The translations under genes were made by a program, and so were the position numbers. The notes beneath the pieces are model-generated. The model was not told the origin of the DNA. It made no database searches and was given only the letters and a program-made list of their open reading frames with translations. Source: Neocallimastix lanati (nom. inval.) (Eukaryota > Neocallimastigomycota > Neocallimastigomycetes > Neocallimastigales > Neocallimastigaceae). Taken from it: 27,500 bases of DNA. Of this stretch, positions 1-10,895 are shown piece after piece. The stretch spans positions 845,001-872,500 of the forward strand of contig JACVTC010000062.1 of NCBI GenBank assembly GCA_016946835.1. The letters are read 5' to 3'. Position 1 is the first letter of the stretch; the number at the start of each line of letters is the position of its first letter.

Positions 1-336
1 TTAACTATATAATAATTGTATAAAATAAATTATTTTTATATTTTTATATTATTTATAATTAAGATTTTTTCTTTTATTTCTATATTAGTAGAATATTTTA
101 TAATATATTAATATAAATGATAATTTCTAATAATTTAAAGTTCTATATTTAATTGAGGTATAAGCTTTATAAATGTAAAATTATAATATTAAATTTATAA
201 ATTCTATAGTAAATATATAACAACAAATTTAATTTTAGCATTTATATCTTGTTAATTATGGATGTATATAATTTGATGTTTTGTTAAATTTCATTTATTA
301 TTTTTAAATTAATAATTAATATTTTAACACACTTTA

Positions 337-358
337 TATATATATATATATATATATA
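337..358. repeat. TA dinucleotide microsatellite
   Basis: An uninterrupted run of alternating TA in intergenic DNA, followed by a short ATT-type run. Similar TA runs lie at about 2252-2282 and 4331-4352. Confidence 0.85.
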
Positions 359-1909
359 TTATTATTATATGCTTATCAATAAATATTTTATTACTAGTAT
401 TATTGTATTATTACTATCATTATCATCATCATTGTTATTGCTATAAATAAAATTAGGTATTCTGTTTATTTTATTCTATAATTATTGTTTTTAAACTTGA
501 TGTAATAATATAAAGATTAGTTCAATTACCTAATAATAATAATATTAATAACATTATTATTAAATTGAATCTATTCATTCTTTCATTCTTATCTTCCTGG
601 TTTGGCGAGTCCATTTTGATTATTTATTATATTTATAAATTGAGTAAAATATTGACCACAATATTTGATTTTATTATTATTATTATTATTAAATAATTTA
701 TAATATTACGAATACTATGAATAAATATAATAAATGATTTCTTTATTTTTAAATAAAAGTATTAATTTAATTATAATAGTAATGTGATTATCGTATAAAT
801 AATAGGCTATATGTTTATTAAAAAAAAAAAAAAAAAAAGATAATAAATAAAAAGTAAAAATAAAAATAAAATATATAAAAAAAAATTGGAATTAAATTTT
901 TTTGTGAGGTTTTATAAATTTGTTAATTTTTTTTTTTTTAATTATTTATATAAATAATTAAAAATTATATTCATTAACATGGATATAATAGATTAATTAT
1001 TATATCATCTATTTTTATTATATATTTGCTTATTTATTTATTTATTTAAAAAAATAATAGTATTTGAAAAAATTATTTTATTAAAACCATTTATATTAAT
1101 GGTAATTTCAGTTTCAAAATATTTATATTTAATTTAAAAATATTTTAATGAAAAGAAAAATATATATATATTTTTTTCTTTATTTCTACAATTTTATTTA
1201 GAGTTTTATTAATTTAATTAAAATTAATGGAGTAAAAAGTATTTTAAATAATAATTAATTAAATTTAAAAAAAATTTTTTTAATAAAATATTTATATAAA
1301 GTTTTTTTCATTTAAATAAAAGTTTTTATTATGATATTCGAAATAATTATAAATTATATATCAATAATATTGAAGGAAATAGAAGATTAAAACTAATTTA
1401 ATGATAAATAAATAATGAAGTAACTTGGAAGTTTGAATATTAGGGTATTTCTTTATAATGGGAAAATAAAAATATAATTTTTTTTTTTAAGTTTAGTAAT
1501 ACTTTATGTATTTGTATTCATTGTATTTATTTTCAAAATAACTTTTTTTTTTTTTTTCCCATAAAGTATTAAAATGAATAATTAAAATAATTATTTCCCT
1601 TATTAATATCAATTACGTTAAAAAAAAAAAAAATAAAAATAAAAATAAAATAAAATAAAATTTATAGAAAATATATTCATATATTCATATTTTGTATATT
1701 TTCAATATTATATATTTAATATTTATGTAATAATTTTCACGCAATTTATTCAATAATTCAAATATAAATTTTTAAAAGTACATTTCTAATATCAGATTCT
1801 TTAGATAACCATAACCATAATATCCATAACAAAACAAAAGTATTAAATAATTTATTATTTATCGTAATAAAATGTCCACAAAATAAACTTTTAGGAAAAT
1901 CAAATTGAG

Positions 1910-1934
<25 letters not shown>

Positions 1935-1940
<6 letters not shown>

Positions 1941-2230
1941 GTTAGAAGAAAAGGAAATGGTCTATCAACAATACTTAAGATATCAAAAACTAGAACTGTT
2001 AAAAAGATAAATTTTTATATTATCTTCATTTAAACTCTTTTCCATAATCATTAGGAGACTACCTTCGCATTTGAATTAGGTGATATTCAATATATAGGAG
2101 TATAATTATTCTAGATATTATATAGAGGGTGAAATATACTATGTGGTGATTATGGGCTCACGTCAACTGTGTTCCTCAACCCTTATAATACATTACTTAT
2201 CTTTAGCTTTGATAGGCTATAAATAATTTG
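1935..2230. other. Less AT-rich island in the desert
   Basis: This stretch, bounded by a poly-A tract on the left and a TA microsatellite on the right, has clearly more G/C and fewer homopolymers than its surroundings, including a GTGGTGATTATGGGCTCACG segment near 2143-2162. Short open stretches exist in more than one frame (for example 24 codons from about 1940), but every frame is closed within ~35 codons and no domain is recognisable. It could be a decayed gene or transposon fragment, a non-coding RNA gene, or a conserved regulatory block. I cannot decide. Confidence 0.35.
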
Positions 2231-2252
2231 TAGTTTTATATATAGGGTTATT

Positions 2253-2287
<35 letters not shown>

Positions 2288-4528
2288 AATATAGTATTAT
2301 TTTGTAAAAAAGTAGCATATGTTTTTAACAGGAAATACAAAATTAATTTCTTCTGTAGAATTTTAAACAAACAGATTATAATTTTAGTAAATTTTATGAA
2401 TATTATCTTATAGAAAAATTCAATTAGAATTAAATTATAATAAATTTATAGTATTTTGTAAAATCTAGATTATTTCTTTTTTTTTTTTTTTTTTTTTTTT
2501 TTGAATTTAACATTATATAAAAAATTATATATATATAAATTGTCAATAAATAAGCACATATAAAAAATATTTTAAAATTATTATTATTTTTATTTTTATG
2601 TTTTTTTTTATTAACTGAATTTTAAAATTATATTTAAAAAATTAAAAATTGAATAGCTACTGATAAAATAGTAAAAATATTTAAAGTAATTGATGGTTAT
2701 TTAGTTCGGAAATTAACAAGATATTCAAAAGTATATCTGATATAATATAGTCCTTAGATTCAAATTGTATATATTTAAATATTTAACTTCAAACAATATG
2801 TATTTGAGATATTAATTAATTAATTAATTGATAGCAATACTGTCATTTTTATCAATAGAGTTTTTTAATTATTAAATATTATATAATAGATAAAATTTGA
2901 TTTTTCTTTTACCTTTTTATTATAATATTGAATATTACTTTGTCATATTAGTTTTGTATACTCTGTTAATTACTATCCTCAATGTAATTTAACTGTTTCA
3001 CTTGAGGAAATTGCATATATATGTCAGATGCTAAGATATATCATAAATATAAAAGTATATTGTGAAAATGTAATAATAATAATAAATAATAATAATAATA
3101 ATAATACTATATATAAAACTTAGTGATATAAAATTAATTAAAGATTTAAAAGTACATAGTAGTCCAATTTTATCAATGTTTTTTAAATGCGATGATACTC
3201 CTACTGTCTATGTAATTATGATAAAAAAAAAAAAAAAAAAGAAATGCAGATTTTATTTTATTTTATTTTATTTTATTTTTTTTTTAAAATTAATAATAAA
3301 TAATAAATAATAATTAATATTTATTTTTTATAAAAAAAACAAACAAAAAAAAAAAAAAAAAAAAAAAAACAGAATTTATTACTATTATTATTATTATTAT
3401 AATTATTATTATTTTTTTAAAATTCATTAACTTCAAATAGTTATAATTCTGATATTAAATTATAATCAAAATTAATCATTATATAAAATATATGTAAATT
3501 CTAATTCATATATTATTATATTATTCATAAAATGAAATATAATTAAATTAGTCATGTATATTTTTTTGTATTAAAAAAAAAAAAAAAAAAAAAGATTATA
3601 TACTATATAACTAGTGGTTAATTTTAAAACCTTTTCTTAATGATGATGCTCCACCATTGTAAATATATATAAAATAATAATATATTCTAATAAATTCTTA
3701 TAATATATATATTGTAGATAATAATTAATTATTAAATATATAATAAAATATAATAAAAATTACTATTATTATTGTATATGAAAATGAAATAACAATGCTA
3801 ATAATAGTAACAACAATAATAATAATAACTACAATAATAATAATGATAAAATTATTACAATAAAAAATAATAATTATAATAAAATAATAATATTCATTTT
3901 CCAAATTTTTATCAAATGGTAAATATATTTTAGAATCTACTTTAGATAATACCCTCGATTATAAAGTCCATTAAAAAGTAAAAGTAAATGTTTAAATACT
4001 TATGAAAATCATAAAAATGAAAAATATTGTATCTTTGTATATATTCTAAGTTACAGGTGAAGATTGTTAATGAATAATTAAATCACTGACAAGATGTCCG
4101 GTTATAATAAACTGTCAGGATAAGATTCTTATTATATTAGTTTTTTCTAGGACTTGATTTAATAAATTAAATAGCAAATATTTATATTTATTATAATAAT
4201 ATAAAATAAAATATATATATAATAACAAAACTAAAAAGTCTTCTGCTTTCGAAAAAATTTTATATATAAAACTAATTTAAATATTATTTCATATTTAATT
4301 TTTTTAATGTTAGATATAAAAAATACTTTATATATATATATATATATATATAATTAATATACATATATATAATTTCATCAATAAATTATTTTGTATTTAT
4401 TAAAATATATGATATATTAATAATTCTATATTTTTAAAACATTTATTTAAAAAAATATCAATTAAAAAAAAAAAAAAACGAAAAAAACCAATTTATGTTT
4501 ATATACAGTAAGTGATTTAAATCTTTAG

Positions 4529-4648
4529 TATACATATACAATAAACAAAAAACAAAAATATGAGTTATATTTTTAATAAATCATAATATACATATGCAAT
4601 AAACAAAAACAAAAAACAATAATATGAGTTGTATTTTTAATAAATCAA
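4529..4648. repeat. Two-copy direct repeat, ~58-62 bp unit
   Basis: Units at about 4529-4586 and 4587-4648 share a TATACATAT(A/G)CAATAAACA start, an A/C-rich centre, then ATATGAGTT(A/G)TATTTTTAATAAATCA. They differ by a few substitutions and small A/C-tract length changes. This is a simple tandem duplication in intergenic DNA. Confidence 0.8.
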
Positions 4649-5079
4649 TGTTAAACAATTTTTATATATATATATATTTATATATATTTATTATTATTAT
4701 TATTAATTTTTTTTTTTGAATAAAACAAAAAAAATAAAAACTATAATAATGTATTCATTATCAATATTGATAATTTATTTTATTGCTAATGAATGTAGTC
4801 ATATTAAATTTATCATAATTTTAATTAACTTTAATCTTAATAGAGTTGATTAAATAGATTTTAATTTATAACATTCTAGTTTGTATTATCGTTTTTCATA
4901 ATGTTATTAATAACTTTGTTTCATAAATTAAAATTTTCATTATAATATAAATAATGGAAAGTAAAATAGTAACAATGTTATAATTTAAATAATTAGGGTT
5001 AGGTATTTATTATATATTAATTAAATTAATTATATATATTTTTTTTATTATTTAATTATTCCACGTATATTTAAAAATT

Positions 5080-5130
5080 AAGTATCATATATTATATTTA
5101 CATATAATAATTATAAAATATATGATACTT
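5080..5130. repeat. Inverted repeat with 13-bp perfect arms
   Basis: Arm AAGTATCATATAT at 5080-5092 and its exact reverse complement at 5118-5130 are separated by 25 bases. The right arm runs into a T tract. In either strand's RNA it would form an AU-rich hairpin. A MITE remnant or a chance AT palindrome are both possible. No coding context. Confidence 0.6.
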
Positions 5131-6797
5131 TTTTTTTCTTAAAAATATATATTAAAGTTTGTACTTTATGATTTCTTAAAATAACACGATGTAACAATAA
5201 TCAAAATTAAAAACTTTAATTAATATTAAAATAGATGATGATTAATTATATATTTATCGTTTTTTAAATCAAATTTCATTAATTCATTTGATTTATCTTT
5301 ATTTGCTGCTTCCAAAAAAGGAATTTTTCATTAAGTAAACATATTCAATAAACTCCTGGGTGAAACACAATTAATGAAAAATAATATATATTAACTATAT
5401 ATGGAAAATTATTAAAAAAATAAAAGTTTTTACTTTATATATATTAAGACTAAGGAAGAAGAGTAGTAATAAGAAATTATATATATATATAATTATTACT
5501 TTCTATTTTTTTTTTTATTTTTTTTAAAGAAAATAAATCTCAGTAAATATAAACGATTAAGTATTTAGATGTTTCTTTTTAACAAAGTAATGATGTAGAA
5601 ATCTTTTTTTAAATAATACAGTATTATCATGCTAGTATTATTAATAATATATATATATTTTGGTTGTTTAATAGAGTCTATTATCTATATTTTAATGCTT
5701 CTATTGCTTAAAATTTAAATATGTATTTAAATACATCTTATTTATTTTGTATTGAAACATCATATATAATATATAATATATAATCTTTAATATTATTAAT
5801 AAATATATCCATTAAATATTATCAAATATTCAATTTTTTATATTTAACTATTAAGATTTAATAATAATTATGATTATAAAATATTTAGAAGGCTATAAAT
5901 GATTAATAATAAAAAATTGCAAATATAAACAAAAATTTCATTTGTTTATGTATAAAATCAATAATTATAAGAATTTTTTTTTTTTAATTATATAATAAAG
6001 AATGCTAAATTAAATATAAATTCGAAAAATAAAATTATATCATTAAAATTTTAATATTTATTCCAATAATTTTAAGTATTAATTATAATGATAGTCAATA
6101 GAATGATATATGTATAGTAACTTTTAAAATGATATTTCGTAATAATTATTTGTAAAGTTTTAATTATCCTTTTAGAATTATTTAAAAAAAATATTTTTTG
6201 TGTGTACTTTTTTTTATTTATTTAAATAACAGTAAATAAATATAATGGGTCAATTTATAATTTAAAGTTTTGAGTGAATTATAACTAACTTTATTAAGTA
6301 TTTTTTTTAAAAAATTTTTTTTATTAAGGGTCAATTTTTAATTTTATCGTTAGATTATTGGTTGAATTATTATGAAATTATAATTTATTTTTTTTTAAAA
6401 AAAAAAAAAGTTGTACATTTTAACTTTATTTATTATTAAATATTTATGATTACAAAATCTTAAAGATAAATTATTAAATAAAATAAATAATAGATAAAAT
6501 AAATAAATAAATAAATAAAATGAATAAATAAAATGAATAAAATAAATAAATAATAGATAAATGAATAAATGAATAAAAATAAAACAAATTGAAGATATAT
6601 ATTTATATATCTTATATAAAAGCTAAAATTTATATATAATAAAATTTTATAAACTTCAATTTTTTTTTTTTTCATTTATGTTAATGTCTACTAATTTTTT
6701 TAAAATAAATTTATATATTTGTTTTATTTTTCGTAATAACCTTTTTATGAATGACTAATAATTATATATACAGTTTAATTATTAATCTTTAAATTAT

Positions 6798-6888
6798 AAA
6801 AAATATTATTTATTGTAATAAAAAAAAAAAAACTAGATTATTATGAATATTAAATAATAAAAAATATTGTTTATTGTAATAAAAAAAC
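6798..6888. repeat. Short direct repeat pair
   Basis: The motif AAAAAATATT(A/G)TTTATTGTAATAAAAAAA occurs at about 6798-6830 and again at about 6860-6888, so the segment looks locally duplicated with A-tract length differences. No gene context. Confidence 0.55.
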
Positions 6889-7894
6889 TTGAATATTAAT
6901 TTTGTCAGAATATTTTTTACATTAAAATATATTATTATATTCTATAACATATATTAATGTGTAAATATTTTTATTTTGGTTATTGAAATATATATATTAA
7001 ATTTATATTATTTTAATATATTACATATATATTTTGATATTTAAAAATTTAAATTGCAATTTTATTATATAAATTTATTACAATTTATATTCTTTTCATC
7101 ATACATATATTACTATATATTTAATTTGTAATTAAATTTAAATAAACCAATTTTATGCGTTAATCTTTATCAATTTATTTTATTTTTTAAATTATGATTC
7201 TAGTTATTCGTTGGTATTAAATATAATTAAATTATTAATAATTAAACAATCAACTCTAATAAATTATGCTATTATCATTGAAGTAATTTTAATTTTATTA
7301 TTGATTGATATTTTTTTTTTTTTTTTTTTTTTTATTATAATTTTTATAATTTTTATATATTTATATAAAACATTTAATCTCATCTTATTAAATCAATTTA
7401 AAATTATTATAGAAAAAAGTTAACTTTTGAATTCATTAAAAAAATAAAAAATCTTTTTGTTAATTTAATTTATTATATAGTTCTAATTAATTATTTATTA
7501 ACATTGTTTATTTTTTATATAAATATATTTTTTATTTTTTTAAATGATATTCAATAAATGTTATAAAATGATAAACAAAATATAATATAAAATAGAATTT
7601 AAAGAATAAACATTATAAGAATACATTAAAAACAATTAAAGGAATTTCTAAAAATAAAATATTAAATATAATTATAAAATATCTTTAGAAAGAAAAAATA
7701 AATAATAATAATAATTAAAAAATAATATTGAATTATTTATTAATATAGAATTAAATAGAATTTTATAAAACTATATTAAATTTAAATTTAATTTTTTTCA
7801 AGCAAACAAACCAAAAACAAAAAAAAAAAAAAAAGAAAAAAGAAAAAAAGAATATATATAATTATAATTACAACAAAAGAATTATAAAATAAAA

Positions 7895-10749
7895 ATGTAT
7901 GGTGAAAAATTTCCAGTAAATGAAAATTTTAATACTTTTGGCATGAATAAGGGTAAACCACTTAATAAGCAAAAATATCAAGAAGAAGATAAATATTCAA
8001 ATCCAAGTTCTCCGTATCATCAACCATATAATTCAGATAGAATGAATCAAGAATATCAACAAGATTATTATGACCAACAAAACCAACACCACCAAAATCA
8101 ATATTATCAATCTTCTTCAAATTCACAATATAGTGATTCCTATAGTTCTCACCATAATTACGACGAGAGTTACGAACAATATAATGATAGTTATAATAGT
8201 GATTATGAGGATGATTATTTACAGTCTCAATATCCAAATCAAAATCCAAATCAAGGTCATATGAATCATCAACAATATTACTCTGAAAACATTAACAATA
8301 AAATGAATAATCAATCAGTTCCCCCGGTACCAGATAGTCAGAATAGAATAATGAATGAAGGTAAAGTTCAATCTCCTGCTTTACCTCCATTTCCTCCAGC
8401 ACATTATATATCAGGTGCTGAAAATCAAAGATCTCAAAATATAAATGGTAATAGTGAAGAAAGTAGGGAATTAAATCAAAATGGTATTAATCATAATGGT
8501 ATTAATCAAAATGATATGCAATATCATGATGATCAAGATTATGCGAGTAGTTATGGTAGTAATGCTATTAATGATATTATTAGTGATTTAAATAGCTTTA
8601 ATCCTGCAGATACTATTAATAATCCAATAAGTTATGATCAAAGTCCGGCTCATCATCCACAAAGCCCAATGAACTATGCACAAAGTCCAATGAATCATCC
8701 ACAAAGTCCAATGAACTATGCACAAAGTCCAATGAATCATCCACAAAATCAAACGGATTATGCTCAAAGCCCAGTTCATGGTTCACAAAGTCCAATGAAT
8801 CATGCTCAAAGCCCGGTTTACCAAAATCAAAGTCCCTTGGGTCATTCACAAAGTCCAATAGGTTACACTCAAAGTCCAGTTCATCGTTCACAAAGTCCAA
8901 TGGGTTATGCCCAAAGCCCAAGTCATCGACCACAAAGCCCAATGAATTATGCTCAAAGCCCAAGTCATCGCCCACAAAGTCCAATGAATTATGCTCAAAG
9001 CCCAAGTCATCGCCCACAAAGTCCAATGAATTATGCTCAAAGCCCAAGTCATCGCCCACAAAGTCCAATGAATTATGCTCAAAGCCCAAGTCATCGCCCA
9101 CAAAGTCCAATGAATTATGCTCAAAGCCCAGTTCATCGACCACAAAGTCCAATGAATTATGGACGTATGAATTCACAAAATAATATTCAAAGTCCATTGG
9201 CTCAAAGACCAATAAATTCACAATATAGTAATCAAAATCAAATGAGTTCTTATCATCAAGAAAAAATAAATGCAAACCAAGACATGAATCAGTCTGAACA
9301 ATTGACAGTTATAGATCAAGTACAAGATATAAACGATATGAATCAACAAGAGCAAAAACCAATTATGGATCAAGCACAAGATATGAATCAACAAGAGCAA
9401 TTGCAAGATATAAATAATATGAATCAACAAGAACAAAAGCCAATTATGAATCAAATGGATGATATGAATCAACAAGAACAAAAGCCTATTATGAATCAAA
9501 TGGAAGATATGAATCAACAAGAACAATTGCCAATTATAGATCAAATGCATGATGTAAATGGTATGAATCAACCAGAATCTATGCAATTTAATGATCAACA
9601 AGATCAAATGAATAATACACAACAATCCGGAACAATACCAGTTAATGATAACCAAGAACAAAATGAGGACAAGAACAATTTTGAACAAAAACCTTCAAAT
9701 GAAGAAGAAGAATTATATGATCTTAATGATTTTATTGCAGGATCATCACAAGAAGGTATAAATATTTAAAAAAAATAGACAAGATATTTCTATAATTTTT
9801 TATTCTAAATAACTATTATTAATAAGGGTAAACATGATAATTAATAATAATAATTTTTATTTTATTTTATTTTATTTTTTATTTTATATTATTTTTTTTA
9901 TATTTTTTTTATTATGAATATAGGATCTGACGATGAAAAAGATTTTGAAAATTTCCAAAAGAGTTTAGGTTATAATAAAGAACTTGGAGAAAGTTTCAAT
10001 AATAAACATGTTTCTCTTAGTTTGAATCTTCCAAATGCACAAGTTGATCCATTTGCAAATGATGAATTGGATAATGCCTATAAAGATTTAATGAAACAAA
10101 ATGAACAAAACGCTTATAATGAGCAACAACAAATGGGTGGTAGTAATTCGGATAATGATTTATATTCAGAAAATAATATTTATGAATCAAATGAGTCATA
10201 TTCAAATCAACAATCTCAAAATTATGATCAAATCGGTATCGATGAGAATAATAATTCTTATGAATCCAATAGTTATGATAATATGAATGATGAAGGAATA
10301 ACTTCAGGAAATAATGATGTTCTTTTTGATGATTATTATACATCTTCTGAAGATGTTTTGGGTATATATTATATATAATAAGTAAAATTATGTATGCTTT
10401 ATTATATTATTACTGATAATAATAATTATTAAATTTTAATAAAAATATATATAGGTTCGGAAGAAAAGATTGGTGATATTCCAAAAGATATGGTTAAAGA
10501 TAATAATGAATTAATTGTTGATAATGTAGTAGAGAATTTACCAAATTCTTATCAAGAAGGTGAAGTAGCACATATTGAAGTTGATCAAAATAGTAATAAT
10601 GAAATTGATTCTAATACTAATTTACAAGAACAATTGCAAGTTGAACAGGCAGTTGAAAATCAAGAAAAACAAATTATAGAACAAGATGAATTAAAACAGG
10701 ATCAAGGTATTATATAAAACATAAATATTTTAATTTATACGTAGTATAT

Positions 10750-10790
<41 letters not shown>

Positions 10791-10850
10791 TAAAATATTA
10801 ATATTATTTTTATTTTATTTTATTTATTTTATTTTATTTATTTTTTTATT

Positions 10851-10895
<45 letters not shown>

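Larger units (their letters stand above)
1..7894. other. Gene desert: A/T-rich intergenic DNA
   Basis: Almost 7.9 kb with no open frame that looks like protein. The only open frames are short translations of homopolymers and TTA/ATA repeats (for example near 6460-6675 and 7211-7423), rich in F/I/L/Y/K. Long A or T tracts recur (26 Ts at 2477-2502, 25 As at 3345-3369). I found no tRNA T-loop signature and no rRNA-like block. The exceptions to uniform AT-richness are entered separately. The last ~90 bases before 7895 become an A/C-rich, T-poor leader and probably include the 5' UTR of the next gene. Confidence 0.75.

Noticed and set aside
6460-7423. Short hydrophobic frames at 6460-6675 and 7211-7423
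   Set aside because: Products of T/A homopolymer and ATT/TTA repeats, composition F/I/L/Y only.
1-7894. CRISPR array, tRNA or rRNA genes
   Set aside because: No regularly spaced conserved repeats with unique spacers and no tRNA T-loop or rRNA-like blocks were seen.
8616-9275. Long minus-strand frames opposite the QSP heptads
   Set aside because: They mirror the plus-strand tandem repeat and codon bias; no homology and no start context.
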